Positions 1 to 10,301 are shown, numbered from the stretch's first letter. The stretch is DNA of 64,000 nucleotides from Buchnera aphidicola (Melanaphis sacchari) (GCF_003096055.1 NZ_CP029161.1:248001-312000); one strand, 5' to 3'. Translations and numbers: made by a program. The notes: generated by a model not told the origin, from the sequence alone.

Positions 1-384
1 TTTTCGAAAAGATTCTATAATTCCATGATTTATTCCACTTCCACCATGTACTGCAATACCAGAGGGTTTATTAATAATTAATAAATAATTATCTTCATAT
101 AAAATATTATTTAATAATTTTTTTTCTGAATTTTGTATTGAGATATTATTATTTTTTCGACATTTTATTTTTATTGGTGGGATTTTTAATTGATCTCCAT
201 TTTTTAATTTATAATCTGGTTTGATTCTTTTTTTATTAATTCTGATTTTTCCCGTTCTTATAATACGATAAATCATACTTTTAGGAACATTTTTAAATTT
301 TTTCTTTAAAAAGTTATCTATTCGTTGATTTATCATATCCTCATTAATATATATAATAGATATAGGTAATATTTTATGTTTCAT
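1..384 (-). CDS. rluC: Ribosomal large subunit pseudouridine synthase C (5' part, cut by window edge)
   Basis: Converts specific uridines of 23S rRNA to pseudouridine. The 128 visible codons start at an ATG whose first base is 384. They hold an S4-type RNA-binding domain (about residues 17-80, with PKSMIYRIIRTGKIRINKK and a later PPIKIK) and the start of the catalytic domain (PSGIAVHGGSG near residues 109-118). The catalytic-aspartate motif HRLDR lies beyond the window edge, so catalytic integrity cannot be judged. The gene is divergent from rne, as rluC is in E. coli, and that synteny favours RluC over the related RluD. Confidence 0.9.
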   Translation of the reverse strand, partial: MKHKILPISIIYINEDMINQRIDNFLKKKFKNVPKSMIYRIIRTGKIRINKKRIKPDYKLKNGDQLKIPPIKIKCRKNNNISIQNSEKKLLNNILYEDNYLLIINKPSGIAVHGGSGINHGIIESFRK

Positions 385-619
385 TAAAAAAATCTCTGTG
401 ATGAAGTAATTTTTTTAATTTTTATCAATTATAATATAATTAAACATATAAATATATTAGTATCAGCAATTAAATTGTATTTTAAGATTTAAATAACTTA
501 TTTTTATATATTTTAAATAACAATTATAAGTCGAATTTAAGAAAATAGATTTACTAAAGTTATATATTTTTTTGTTAATGTATTTGCTTATTTATAAAAA
601 TAAGAGAGAAAATGTTATA

Positions 620-3382
620 ATGAAAAGAATGTTAATTAACGCAACTCAGCAGGAAGAGTTACGTGTAGCTCTTGTTGATGGTCAGCGTTTATATGATCTT
701 GATATTGAAACTTCTAGATCAGAACAGAAAAAATCTAATATATATAAAGGAAGAATAACTCATATTGAACCTAGTTTAGAAGCTGCTTTTGTAAATTATG
801 GAATAGAAAAACATGGTTTTTTGCCATTAAAAGAAATTTCTAGGAATTATTTTCCAAAAAATTATAATTTTGATGAAAAAATAAATATTAAAAAGATTTT
901 GCATGAAGGCCAAGAGATTTTAGTTCAAATTAATAAAGAAAAAAGAGGTACAAAAGGTGCTTTTTTAACTACTTTTATTACGTTAGCCGGAAGTTATTTA
1001 GTTCTTATGCCTTATAATCCAAAAACTATCGGCATATCTAGACGAATTAAAAAAAATGATAGAGTAGAATTAAGAGAATTATTAATTTCTTTAAAAGTAC
1101 CTGAAAATATGGGAATAATTATTCGTACTGCTGGGGTAGGAAAATCTATTGAATCATTACAATGGGATTTGTCTCTGCGATTAAAACATTGGGATACTAT
1201 TCAAAAAGATTTGAAAAAAAAACCTACGCCATCTTTGATTTATCAAGAAAGTAACGTTATTGTTCGCGCTTTTAGAGATTATTTAAAAAAAGATATTGGA
1301 GAAATATTAATTGATAATCCTAAAATATTAAATTTGGCTCGTGAACATATTATTAATTTAGGTCGTCCAGATTTTATTAATAAAATTAAATTATATACTG
1401 GGGATATACCATTATTTAGTTATTATCAAATTGAATCACAAATTAATTCTGCTTTTCAAAGAAAAGTAAGATTACCTTCGGGTGGTTCGATCATGGTTGA
1501 TAATACAGAGGCTTTAACAGCAATCGACATTAATTCATCTCGTTCTACACGTGGATTAGATATTGAAGCAACAGCATTTAATACTAATTTAGAAGCTGTA
1601 GAAGAAATTTCTCGGCAATTAAGATTAAGAGATTTAGGTGGTTTAATAGTTATTGATTTTATAGATATGGCATCAATTAAACATCAAAAAATTATTGAAA
1701 AAAAATTGCGTAATATTGTTCGAGAAGATAGAGCGCGTATTCAAATCGGAAGTATTTCTAGATTTGGTCTTCTAGAAATGTCTCGACAAAGATTGAGTTC
1801 ATCTTTAGGTGAATCTAGTCATCATATTTGTCCAAGATGTACAGGTACGGGTGTAATTCGAGACAACGAATCTTTATCTTTATCTATATTAAGGTTAATT
1901 GAAGAAGAGGCTTTAAAAAAAAATACGTATGAAGTTCATGCAATTGTGCCAATTGAAATTGCTTGTTATTTATTAAATGAAAAAAGAGATGCTGTACATG
2001 CAATTGAAAAACGTCAGGCTGGTGGAAAAACTATAATTATTCCTAATAAAAATATGAAAACTCCACATTATTTTGTATCTAGAATAAAAAGAGGTGAACG
2101 AGTAAAAGCTACTAGCTATTATCTTTCTAATATAGAAAAAAATAGAAGTATAAAGAATTTAAAAAAAGAAGTTTTTGATAAAAAAATAATATCACGACCA
2201 ATTTTAACTAATTTTAATTTATCTAATTATATTTTTTATCAAAAAAAAAATAATTTTATAAAAAAAATCAACTATATAAATTTGTTTTTAAATATTTTTT
2301 TAAATAATAAAAATATTTTTAAAAAATTTATTTTTTGGATAAAAAACAAATTTTTAATCAAGTGTCTTTTGATTAAAAATGAAATTTTAAACAAAAATAT
2401 TTGTCAAAATAAAAAAAAAGAAATTTATCTTGAAAAGCCAAAAAAGATTCGTAAAAAATTTAGCATTGGTTTCGGTAAGAATACAAAGCTATTTTCAAAT
2501 AAATTGCATCAAAATTATTTACCGAAGAAATATGACTTATTTAATAATCTTGAGAATATATATTTAAACAATTTTTTTGCTATAGAAGTAAAAGATTTAA
2601 AGAAATATTTTTATATATCTGATTGGTACAAATTTTTATTTCAGAAAATTAATAATGAAAATTTACTTAAAATATTATTGTTTTATAGTTTATTTAAACA
2701 AGAAAAATTTTTATTTGAAAAAAAAATAAATGAATTTTTTTTAAAAAATAAGTTATTATTAGGAAGTTTTGTGCCAAGCAACATAAATATTATACAAAAT
2801 TTATATGATGATTTTTTTTGTTTTCCTGTTTTTATCCCAGCATCAGTAAATCGTTTTTTTATTTACTTACGACGTTTTTTAGCAACAAAACAACTAAAAA
2901 AATTATGTATAAATAAAATAAAAAATAATAAAAAATTAAATACTTTTTTTCAAGGAAATAACCTGATTAGTCCTATAACAGCACGTTTAAAAAGTTCTAA
3001 CAATAAAATAATTTTATTAAATCATTTTTCTAAAGAAAAAATATCAATTTTTTATAAATATTTTTTAAATAACGATTTAAAGAAAAAAAATATAATTCAA
3101 AAAAACGTAAAAATCAAGTTAAAAATAATATCTAAAAAAAACAATTTTCTAATTTTAAATAAAAAAAATATTTTTCAGAAGAATAATTTTAGAAGAAAAA
3201 ATCAAACAAAAATATCGAGCGCACCTATTACAAAAATTTATAGCAATAAATTTAACAATGAAAATAAATTTATAACTCAGTCTTTTAATTTTTCTTTTAA
3301 GTCTAAAACAACATTTAAAAGTTCTGCAGGAGCTCATTCTGCAATAAATTTTTCTACCTCTCCTATAACCAAAATAAAATAA
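620..3382 (+). CDS. rne: Ribonuclease E
   Basis: Endoribonuclease of mRNA decay and rRNA/tRNA processing. The ATG at 620 gives the family start MKRMLINATQQEELRVALVDG; a TTG 48 bases upstream opens the same frame but adds residues the family lacks. Residues 1 to about 510 keep E. coli numbering: S1 domain (about 35-125), catalytic Asp303 (TEALTAID), Asp346 (VIDFID) and zinc-link Cys404/Cys407 (CPRC). After about residue 520 the protein is Lys/Asn-rich and barely alignable. Two islands remain: a basic amphipathic stretch at 568-586 (KKFIFWIKNKFLIKCLLIK), where E. coli has its membrane-targeting segment A, and the last 55 residues, which resemble the E. coli PNPase-binding tail. It has 920 residues against about 1061 in E. 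coli. A run of ten A lies at 2241-2250. Confidence 0.97.
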   Translation: MKRMLINATQQEELRVALVDGQRLYDLDIETSRSEQKKSNIYKGRITHIEPSLEAAFVNYGIEKHGFLPLKEISRNYFPKNYNFDEKINIKKILHEGQEILVQINKEKRGTKGAFLTTFITLAGSYLVLMPYNPKTIGISRRIKKNDRVELRELLISLKVPENMGIIIRTAGVGKSIESLQWDLSLRLKHWDTIQKDLKKKPTPSLIYQESNVIVRAFRDYLKKDIGEILIDNPKILNLAREHIINLGRPDFINKIKLYTGDIPLFSYYQIESQINSAFQRKVRLPSGGSIMVDNTEALTAIDINSSRSTRGLDIEATAFNTNLEAVEEISRQLRLRDLGGLIVIDFIDMASIKHQKIIEKKLRNIVREDRARIQIGSISRFGLLEMSRQRLSSSLGESSHHICPRCTGTGVIRDNESLSLSILRLIEEEALKKNTYEVHAIVPIEIACYLLNEKRDAVHAIEKRQAGGKTIIIPNKNMKTPHYFVSRIKRGERVKATSYYLSNIEKNRSIKNLKKEVFDKKIISRPILTNFNLSNYIFYQKKNNFIKKINYINLFLNIFLNNKNIFKKFIFWIKNKFLIKCLLIKNEILNKNICQNKKKEIYLEKPKKIRKKFSIGFGKNTKLFSNKLHQNYLPKKYDLFNNLENIYLNNFFAIEVKDLKKYFYISDWYKFLFQKINNENLLKILLFYSLFKQEKFLFEKKINEFFLKNKLLLGSFVPSNINIIQNLYDDFFCFPVFIPASVNRFFIYLRRFLATKQLKKLCINKIKNNKKLNTFFQGNNLISPITARLKSSNNKIILLNHFSKEKISIFYKYFLNNDLKKKNIIQKNVKIKLKIISKKNNFLILNKKNIFQKNNFRRKNQTKISSAPITKIYSNKFNNENKFITQSFNFSFKSKTTFKSSAGAHSAINFSTSPITKIK

Positions 3383-3415
3383 AATTTTGGGCAAAATAAT
3401 TTTTTTAATTTCATA

Positions 3416-3452
3416 AAAATAAAAACTTACCATAAAAGTAAGTTTTTATTTT
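3416..3452. terminator. Bidirectional terminator between convergent rne and flgK
   Basis: A near-perfect inverted repeat (left arm AAATAAAAACTTAC, loop CATAAAA, right arm GTAAGTTTTTATTT) sits between the stop codons of rne (+) and flgK (-). The arms supply U-rich tails on both strands, so it can end both transcripts. Confidence 0.75.
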
Positions 3453-3474
3453 TTAAGAATTTAAAGATTGTATA

Positions 3475-5112
3475 TTAACTATAACATTCAACAATTTCAT
3501 TAAAAATATTTTCGGCAAGTTTTAAAATTTTAGCATTTGCAAGATAACATTTTTGTTCGTAACTTAATTTTTGATAGTTTTCATCAATATTATCATCGGA
3601 TGTTGATAATTTTTTATTATCTAAAATTTTAATCATATTCCGTTCAAAGGGTACTTTTTCTTCTAAATCATTGCATTTATACGACAAATATTTAAGAAAT
3701 CTAAGGTAAGATTGAAAAAGTGTTTCTGTTTTATCAACTAATTCATCTTTATTGAGATTATGTATTATAATTGCATTATTTTTGTTAATTTGACTTAAAT
3801 CGTTTGTTGATGACAGTGCTAATGGATTATTTTTTACAATTAATAGTCTTAATTCGCTTAGCGTATTAAAATACGGTTTTATCATGTAAATATTACCTTC
3901 AGTGCTATTTTTTGTGCGGAATCTTAACTCGATTCCATCAAAGGTAATAAATGTATTATCATTATCTTGGTATATTTCAGGATTAATTATTTTATGATCT
4001 TTTAATCTTGTTATTGTCCAATGATTGTTTTCGGATAAAACTACATAGTTACTATCTTGTGCATTGCTAGTATTAACCCATTTTATAGAAACAGATGGAT
4101 GGAGCTCGTTTGTCGAACTGGAGATAATTTTTGGATCACTAATATTAAATACTTGTTTTCCAGGATTGCCAAGACTATCATATCCTATTGTATGATAACG
4201 ATTTATGCTATCAGCAAAATTAATAGTTAATTGTCCAATTTTATTCCTAGAATTTTCTAAATCTCCGTTACGAAATTCAAACAGTGCTCCCAGCGAACCA
4301 CTTAAAATCATATGTTCTATTTTTTTTAGTTTATTTTCGTCATCCCAGCATCCTACACTGATATACTTATCATCTAAACTAGATGTTAATGTAATTAAAT
4401 TATATTTTTTATAATCGTCAATGATACACATACCACTATTTAAAAAAACTTTAAATTCGTCATGATCTTTAGTTACTTTAATTCCTATTATATTGTTTAG
4501 TTCATCAATTAAATGATCTCGTTTTTCAATATAGCTTTCAATTCTATTTGGGAGTTGTTTAATTGGAAAGTAACGAATATCAATATTGATATCATAAATT
4601 TTATTGATTAAAATATTTGCTTTTTTTATTTTTTCTGCTATTAATTCTTTAGTACTTTTTTCTAAATCATTTAATTTATTGTCAAATTCTTTTAATGAAA
4701 TAATAATTTTATTTAAATTGTTTTCTATTTCTTCATTGAATACATTTTCATTTTTATTAATGATATTTTCTTTAATGGAGGAAAATAATTGGTTTATTAA
4801 AGAGCTAAAAATATTTGATTTTTCGCCAAATAAATGTTCTAATTTTAAATATTGTTCTATTTTTGTTTCTTCGTTTTCTACTTTTTCACTAGTTTTTCTT
4901 TTTTCTTCTTGGATAAAATCATTGTATTCATCATATATTTTTTGTATTTGTACCCCTGGATTTAAATTAGATTCATCTATTTGATTTTTTATTAGAATTT
5001 TTTCTGTTGTAATTCTTTTGTGTTTTGGATACATTATTTTATTAGAAGTATCATCAATTAATATTTGAATTGCATGCATGTTATTAATGATAGAATTTAA
5101 TATGGAACTCAT
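3475..5112 (-). CDS. flgK: Flagellar hook-filament junction protein FlgK (HAP1)
   Basis: Caps the hook and joins it to the filament in motile relatives. Length is 545 residues, as in E. coli. The N-terminal D0 helix (about residues 1-30) and the C-terminal D0 helix (YQKLSYEQKCYLANAKILKLAENIFN region) are recognisable. The middle is strongly diverged and Lys/Asn/Glu-rich, with predicted coiled-coil between about residues 90 and 175. The usual SGVNLDEE motif before the last helix is replaced by a TSDDNIDENY-like sequence. It is the last gene of the flg run. Buchnera is known to lack flagellin, so a junction protein here would sit at the end of a bare hook or act in export; that role is inference. 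Confidence 0.93.
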   Translation of the reverse strand: MSSILNSIINNMHAIQILIDDTSNKIMYPKHKRITTEKILIKNQIDESNLNPGVQIQKIYDEYNDFIQEEKRKTSEKVENEETKIEQYLKLEHLFGEKSNIFSSLINQLFSSIKENIINKNENVFNEEIENNLNKIIISLKEFDNKLNDLEKSTKELIAEKIKKANILINKIYDINIDIRYFPIKQLPNRIESYIEKRDHLIDELNNIIGIKVTKDHDEFKVFLNSGMCIIDDYKKYNLITLTSSLDDKYISVGCWDDENKLKKIEHMILSGSLGALFEFRNGDLENSRNKIGQLTINFADSINRYHTIGYDSLGNPGKQVFNISDPKIISSSTNELHPSVSIKWVNTSNAQDSNYVVLSENNHWTITRLKDHKIINPEIYQDNDNTFITFDGIELRFRTKNSTEGNIYMIKPYFNTLSELRLLIVKNNPLALSSTNDLSQINKNNAIIIHNLNKDELVDKTETLFQSYLRFLKYLSYKCNDLEEKVPFERNMIKILDNKKLSTSDDNIDENYQKLSYEQKCYLANAKILKLAENIFNEIVECYS

Positions 5113-5131
5113 CTTTTTGCTCCTGTTTAAA

Positions 5132-5446
5132 TTATTTGTATGATCTTGTTTTTTTGATTTGTTCTAAAATTATTTTAGTTAATCCTATACCTTTATTAGC
5201 TATTTCTGTTGAAATTTTTTCATCATATACTTCTGTATACAATTTACTTTGATTATTACTTAAAATATCGTCTTTTGTTAAAGAATTACGCATGTTTTTT
5301 AATAAAATATAAATAAAAAGACCTTCTACTTTTCGAGCTGTTTCTAGTGCGTATTTTTTAGAGTTATTATGGACTCTATATTTGAGATCATCAATAAGTT
5401 TGACTTGATAATTTATCATATTAAAAAAAGATGCATTTTTTTTCAT
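5132..5446 (-). CDS. flgJ: Rod-assembly protein FlgJ, N-terminal domain only
   Basis: Scaffold or cap for flagellar rod assembly in the periplasm. The 104 residues match only the N-terminal rod-binding domain (KYALETARKVEGLFIYILLKNMR and the DEKISTEIANKGIGLTKII region). E. coli FlgJ has about 313 residues and carries a C-terminal muramidase, which is absent here with no frameshifted remnant between its stop and flgK. The start overlaps the flgI stop by one base (TAATG), so translational coupling is likely. The rod must therefore cross a thin wall without this hydrolase, or use another one. Confidence 0.92.
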   Translation of the reverse strand: MKKNASFFNMINYQVKLIDDLKYRVHNNSKKYALETARKVEGLFIYILLKNMRNSLTKDDILSNNQSKLYTEVYDEKISTEIANKGIGLTKIILEQIKKTRSYK

Positions 5447-6510
5447 TAAACAATTTCCAATTTAGCATGTAAACAACCAGCGATTTTCATTGATTGTAAA
5501 ATTGATATTAACTCGTTAGTTTCTGTACCGATAGCATTTAAGGATTGTACTATATTATTTAAATTTGCATTATTAAAAGTGTTATTAATAATATTTTTTT
5601 TAAAAAAACCAGAATTCATTGAATTTTTATTTTCTAATTTATTTATTATGACAGATAAATTTTTATGTGAAATAATACATGTGCCTAATTTTACTTCTTT
5701 ATTTATAACAATTGAACCGGTTTTAGGATTAACAATAATTTTTGCGTCTTGAAATGGCATAGGAATATCTATATTTTGAATATTTGAAAGCATGTGTACT
5801 TGTACGGTATTATTTGGGTAAGTGTTTAGTTGTATTGTTTTTGAATTAATAGGAGTGGCTGTATCTGGATATTTTAAATTAATCATATCACTAATTTTTT
5901 GTGCTATGCTAAAATCTTCTTGATTTAATTGAAGATTAATTGTATTTCTTTTGCCAAAATTAGTTTTTATTTCTCTTTCAATTGTAGCGCCTTGATTAAT
6001 TCTTCCAGAATTTTCTTGGTTTGGAAAAAGAAAATTGTTATTTTTATAAAAATTTATTTTATCAGAAATTAATATATTTCCTTGCGCAATAGCGTAAATT
6101 TGATTATCTGCTCCTTTTAAAGGAGTCATCAACAATATTCCTCCTTTTAAGCTTTTCGCACTTCCTATTGATGAAACTATTACATCTATTTTCTCTCCAG
6201 AATGACTAAATGGGGGAAGCTTAGCTGTGACTATTACGGCTGCTGTATTTTTTAAATGCATATTATTATTTAAAGGCATAGTCACGCCTAACTGAGTTAG
6301 CATGTTATATAACGATTGATTTGTAAATGGAGTTTGCGCTGTTTGATCACCCGTTCCATTCAAACCAACTATTAAACCGTAACCAATTAATTGATTATCT
6401 CGTACACCTTGTATACTTGTTAAGTCGCGTATTTTTTCAGCATATGCACAAAAACATGTACTTATTAAAATGCAGGTAATAAATTTTAATAATGATATTA
6501 TTTTAGACAT
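5446..6510 (-). CDS. flgI: Flagellar P-ring protein FlgI
   Basis: Forms the periplasmic P-ring around the rod in the peptidoglycan layer. A Sec signal peptide is visible (SLLKFITCILISTCFCAYA, cleavage after about residue 24). The mature start EKIRDLTSIQGVRDNQLIGYG is a family hallmark, followed by GLIVGLNGTGDQT and NTAAVIVTAKLPPFSHSGEK. The length (354) is close to the family norm. It lies between flgH and flgJ. A 33-bp palindrome separates it from the upstream flgH, so its mRNA segment may be processed apart from flgH. Confidence 0.97.
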   Translation of the reverse strand: MSKIISLLKFITCILISTCFCAYAEKIRDLTSIQGVRDNQLIGYGLIVGLNGTGDQTAQTPFTNQSLYNMLTQLGVTMPLNNNMHLKNTAAVIVTAKLPPFSHSGEKIDVIVSSIGSAKSLKGGILLMTPLKGADNQIYAIAQGNILISDKINFYKNNNFLFPNQENSGRINQGATIEREIKTNFGKRNTINLQLNQEDFSIAQKISDMINLKYPDTATPINSKTIQLNTYPNNTVQVHMLSNIQNIDIPMPFQDAKIIVNPKTGSIVINKEVKLGTCIISHKNLSVIINKLENKNSMNSGFFKKNIINNTFNNANLNNIVQSLNAIGTETNELISILQSMKIAGCLHAKLEIV

Positions 6511-6602
6511 AAAATACCTTATATATATTTACTTTATTAAATCTATTTACAAAATTATTATATGTAATAATATTTTACGTATTATATTCAAAATTTATAT
6601 GC

Positions 6603-6635
6603 CTCATAAAGGATTTTATTAAAATCCTTTATGAG
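6603..6635. repeat. 33-bp perfect palindrome between flgH and flgI
   Basis: The arms CTCATAAAGGATTTTA and TAAAATCCTTTATGAG are 16-bp perfect reverse complements around a single T. In the minus-strand flgH-flgI transcript this gives a strong hairpin downstream of the flgH stop. A run of seven T follows on the plus strand, not on the strand of the genes, so it does not look like a simple terminator of flgH. It could be a processing or stabilising stem, or end an antisense transcript. Confidence 0.8.
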
Positions 6636-6671
6636 TTTTTTTAATTCTCAAGACGATATTTTTTATAAATA

Positions 6672-7385
6672 TTAAATAGGAGATATTTTTAATAAAAGTC
6701 TTTGCAACCATCCCATTTTTTGTATTTCGTTAATGCGACCGCTACTTATGTATTCAATACGTGCATCAGCTATTTGAGTAGATGCGATTAAATTATTTTT
6801 ATTGATATTATTAGGATTAATTACTCCTGAAAAACGAATAAATTCAATACCTTCATTAATAGAAACTTGTTTTTCACCAATGACCTTTAAGTTTCCGTTA
6901 GGTAAAACTTTTTGAACGGTAACAGAAATTAGCCCATTAAATGTATTTTTAGCTGAATTACTTCCTTTTCCGATAAAATCATTTTTTCCTATATTATCTA
7001 ATCCTGTTTTTCCGCCGTTATTAGGTCCGAATAAAGGCATGAGTTGTCCTGGAATTATTGTTACTCCTACATTTGATGTACTATCTCTACTTAAATCTGA
7101 AGATGAACTATTACTCGCGCTAATACTTTCTTGTAATACAATAGTTATTGTATCTCCAACATTGCGTGGTTTATGATCTTCAAAGAGCGATTGATATCCA
7201 TAGTTTACAGGTGTATTTTCCTGGAACAAAGATCCATTTATAGTATTAGGCCAAGTATTAGGAGCCATGGCAGTTGTAATTCCATTAATCAATGGTTTGT
7301 GCTCAATAGAAGCGCAGCTCTGAAGTGCTAATAAAAAAAGCACAGTTAAATGATATTTAATTTTATGAATAAACAATTTTACCAC
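6672..7385 (-). CDS. flgH: Flagellar L-ring lipoprotein FlgH
   Basis: Builds the outer-membrane L-ring bushing. The N-terminus has a lipoprotein signal with a clear lipobox (LLALQSC, modified Cys at about residue 24). The body contains [18 protein letters not shown], the late [22 protein letters not shown] strand and [16 protein letters not shown] near the C-terminus, all typical of FlgH. Length is 237 residues, close to E. coli (232). It is one of the few obvious lipoproteins in this window and thus a likely client of the LolCDE transporter encoded at 53.8-56.9 kb. Confidence 0.97.
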   Translation of the reverse strand: MVKLFIHKIKYHLTVLFLLALQSCASIEHKPLINGITTAMAPNTWPNTINGSLFQENTPVNYGYQSLFEDHKPRNVGDTITIVLQESISASNSSSSDLSRDSTSNVGVTIIPGQLMPLFGPNNGGKTGLDNIGKNDFIGKGSNSAKNTFNGLISVTVQKVLPNGNLKVIGEKQVSINEGIEFIRFSGVINPNNINKNNLIASTQIADARIEYISSGRINEIQKMGWLQRLLLKISPI

Positions 7386-7454
7386 GGAAAAATAATCCTT
7401 AATAAAAAATTATGATTACAAATTTTTAAATTTATTTTTTATAAAGATCAATGA

Positions 7455-8237
7455 TTATAGTTGAGATAATTTTTGTAACATTTGATCTGAAGTATTTATT
7501 GATTTGCTATTAATTTCATATGCTCGTTGTGTTTGAATCATATTTACTAACTCTTCAGCAACATTTACGTTAGAAGTTTCTACATATCCCTGATATAACA
7601 AACCTGTGCCATTTAATCCTGGAGTGCTATCTATTGGATTTCCGGATGCCTGAGTCTCTTGGTATAAATTTTCACCTAAACTTTCTAATCCAGAATGATT
7701 AACAAAATTAATTAAATTTAATTGTCCAATTAACATTGGTTGTGTTTGTCCTTGAATAGTTACGCTTATCACTCCATCCCTTGAGACATTTATATTTGTG
7801 GCATTAGGTGGAATACTGATTTCAGGAAGAACAGGGAAACCACTATGTGTAACTAATTGTCCATTTTGATCTAATTCAAAAGAACCATCTCTCGTGTATA
7901 CAACATTGCCATCTGGTAATTGTACTTGAAAAAAACCTGGCCCATTAATTGCTATATCTTTTGAAGAATCTGTTTTAGAAAGATTACCTTGACTGTGAAT
8001 TTTTTCAGTAGCAACAGGTTTAACGCCAGTTCCCAACTGTAACCCGGAAGGCAATGTAGTATAAGATGATGAATTAGTTCCTGCTTGCTTTATTGTTTGG
8101 TACATTAAATCTTCAAAAATTGCTCTAGATCGTTTAAATCCGTTTGTACTTACATTTGCTAAATTATTAGAAATGACATTCATATTAATTTGTTGAGCAT
8201 CAAGGCCTGTTTTGGCAATCCATAAGGAAGGAATCAT
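7455..8237 (-). CDS. flgG: Flagellar distal rod protein FlgG
   Basis: Forms the distal rod. The N-terminal rod/hook motif ([31 protein letters not shown]) and the C-terminal helix ([21 protein letters not shown]) are intact. The length of 260 residues equals that of E. coli FlgG, and the protein is the best conserved of the cluster. It lies 14 bases from flgF upstream and 69 bases from flgH downstream. Confidence 0.98.
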   Translation of the reverse strand: MIPSLWIAKTGLDAQQINMNVISNNLANVSTNGFKRSRAIFEDLMYQTIKQAGTNSSSYTTLPSGLQLGTGVKPVATEKIHSQGNLSKTDSSKDIAINGPGFFQVQLPDGNVVYTRDGSFELDQNGQLVTHSGFPVLPEISIPPNATNINVSRDGVISVTIQGQTQPMLIGQLNLINFVNHSGLESLGENLYQETQASGNPIDSTPGLNGTGLLYQGYVETSNVNVAEELVNMIQTQRAYEINSKSINTSDQMLQKLSQL

Positions 8238-8251
8238 AATTCATACCTCAG

Positions 8252-8995
8252 TTAAATGGTAATATTAAATAATTGATTAGCATATTCTTCGTTTTGATCG
8301 CATACTGATATAATTTTCATATTCATTTCATATTGTCTGGCATTAGATATCATATCGATCATATTTTTTACAGAATTGACATTACTTTCTTCTAACATTC
8401 CTGATTGTACATTAATGTTTTCAGAATGCGGTATATTTTGATTATTTGATTTTTCATTAATATAAAATAGACCGTTCTTATTTTGAATAAGATGATTCAT
8501 TGGAAGGGCTACTAATTTTAAAGATCCTATCTTTACTGTATTAAAACGATTTTTATTTTTTTTAATTGCTTCAATAACTCCGTTAGATAAAATTTTTATA
8601 TCTGCGTTGTTCGGAATTTTTATTGCTCCATTTCGACCAACTACTTCGTGTCCTTGAATTGTAAGATCGCCTTGTTCATTAATTTGCAAGTGTCCATTTT
8701 TTGTATATGCTTCTTTACCATATGAATCTTTAATTACTAACCAACCATTATTTTTAACAATTAAATCTAAATTATTTTGTGTGCTTTGTATATTTCCAGA
8801 AGAAAAATTATAATATTTTTTTATTTTTTCATCTAATGTGTGATCAAAATTTTTTTGGTTGTTTTTTTTAATAAAAAAATCAAAAGATTCTTTGAAACCC
8901 GTTGTTGATATATTTGCTAAATTATTTGCAATAATAGCTTGTTTATCTAATAATTTAACAGCACTAAGCATTGATTGATATATTGCATTTTCCAT
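8252..8995 (-). CDS. flgF: Flagellar proximal rod protein FlgF
   Basis: Structural subunit of the proximal rod. It has the rod-family N-terminal helix ([24 protein letters not shown]) and a C-terminal helix ([28 protein letters not shown]). The middle ([34 protein letters not shown]) follows the FlgF/FlgG fold. Length is 247 residues, near the family norm of 251. It is co-directional between flgE and flgG. Confidence 0.96.
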   Translation of the reverse strand: MENAIYQSMLSAVKLLDKQAIIANNLANISTTGFKESFDFFIKKNNQKNFDHTLDEKIKKYYNFSSGNIQSTQNNLDLIVKNNGWLVIKDSYGKEAYTKNGHLQINEQGDLTIQGHEVVGRNGAIKIPNNADIKILSNGVIEAIKKNKNRFNTVKIGSLKLVALPMNHLIQNKNGLFYINEKSNNQNIPHSENINVQSGMLEESNVNSVKNMIDMISNARQYEMNMKIISVCDQNEEYANQLFNITI

Positions 8996-9036
8996 ATTTT
9001 ACCTAAATAGGATCTGATGATACTGATATTTAAATT

Positions 9037-10266
9037 TTATCTTAAGTCAATTAATGTATTAATTAATCGATCTTCTGTTTTAAATGCTTGCGCATTAGAT
9101 TGATAATTACGTTGCGCTATAATCATATTAATAAGTTCTTTATTTAAATCAACGTTTGAAGCTTCTAATGATTTTGGCATTAAAACCCCAAAACTACTGT
9201 CTCCTGCTATTCCTATATTTTCTGGTCCCGATTCTGTTGTAGTCGACCAAGTACCTCCGCTTTCTGGTTTTAATTTTTCTGGATTGATAAATTTTGATAA
9301 AAATATTTGTCCGATTTTTCTTTCTTGTTGATTTGTGTATTGTCCAATTATTTCGCCATTATTTAAAATATCAAAATTTTTTAAAGAACCTTCTAAATAT
9401 CCATTTTGAGATAGTCTGATTAAAGAGCGATCAATATCTGATTTCTTAATAACACAATTTAAATTCATATGAATTTTATCAAAATTTTCTAATTCAAAAT
9501 TTAAATCAGAAACGTCGGAAATTAATTTTCCATGAGAATCAAATTTTAATTTAAAATCTTTTTTAATAATTTCTTTTTTTATATTGCTATTAATTTTATT
9601 TGATTCAATATTCATGTTCCATTCAGAAGAATTTATTTTTTTGAATGAAATACTAACTTTATAAGGATTGGAATTTTTATCGTAAATAGTAATGTATGAT
9701 GATCCTACGACAGACGTATTTAATTCATCATTTTCAATATTTACTGTTTGTTCATTAGAATGTATATTGTCAGTTAAATTGGCATATATTGTGATTTTAT
9801 TTGTAGATTTAGCCTTTAATGAATCAGATTTTTTTAAATTAATAGGTTCTAAATTGGATATATTATTTAGTTCATCTTTTAAATCAATTTGATTTTGACC
9901 AGTTAAATACATTCCTTGTGTATTGACAATATTTTTATTTTTATCAAGTAAAAATTGACCATTGCGCGTATAATGTACATGACCTTCATTATCCAAGATT
10001 CGAAAAAATCCATCTTTTTCAATTCCTAAATCTAAATCTCTGCCTGTATCCATTAAAATTCCGTGATTAAAATTTTGAGTTACATTTGAAATTCCAACGC
10101 CAGAATGTAACGTTTTTTTAGAATAAAATGAATCAGAAACTACATCAAAAAATGATGGGGCGCTGGATTTAAATCCAATAGTAGAAGCATTCGCAATGTT
10201 GTTTGATATAATATCTATATAATCGCTGCTTGCCATTATTCCATTCATTGCTTCTATACTTGACAT
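9037..10266 (-). CDS. flgE: Flagellar hook protein FlgE
   Basis: Hook subunit. The N-terminal motif ([20 protein letters not shown]) and the C-terminal helix ([28 protein letters not shown]) are conserved. The surface-exposed middle domain is diverged and Asn/Lys-rich, as expected where immune or adhesive selection is absent. Length is 409 residues, close to E. coli (402). The visible N-terminus reads [20 protein letters not shown], so the first helix differs from the usual SGL start. Confidence 0.95.
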   Translation of the reverse strand: MSSIEAMNGIMASSDYIDIISNNIANASTIGFKSSAPSFFDVVSDSFYSKKTLHSGVGISNVTQNFNHGILMDTGRDLDLGIEKDGFFRILDNEGHVHYTRNGQFLLDKNKNIVNTQGMYLTGQNQIDLKDELNNISNLEPINLKKSDSLKAKSTNKITIYANLTDNIHSNEQTVNIENDELNTSVVGSSYITIYDKNSNPYKVSISFKKINSSEWNMNIESNKINSNIKKEIIKKDFKLKFDSHGKLISDVSDLNFELENFDKIHMNLNCVIKKSDIDRSLIRLSQNGYLEGSLKNFDILNNGEIIGQYTNQQERKIGQIFLSKFINPEKLKPESGGTWSTTTESGPENIGIAGDSSFGVLMPKSLEASNVDLNKELINMIIAQRNYQSNAQAFKTEDRLINTLIDLR

Positions 10267-10301
10267 ATCTTACTTAATCCTTATTTTTATTTAATTTATT
10301 T

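Noticed and set aside
572-619. Sixteen-codon upstream extension of RNase E from a TTG
   Set aside because: The residues have no similarity to RNase E, whose conserved start MKRMLINATQQ begins at the ATG at 620.
3155-3433. 92-codon minus-strand ORF over the end of rne
   Set aside because: It is antisense to the conserved C-terminal island of RNase E and has no recognisable motif; a chance frame in A/T-rich DNA.
4604-4984. 126-codon plus-strand ORF within flgK
   Set aside because: It is an antisense shadow of the flgK coiled-coil region; the hydrophobic composition is the mirror of Lys/Asn-rich codons.
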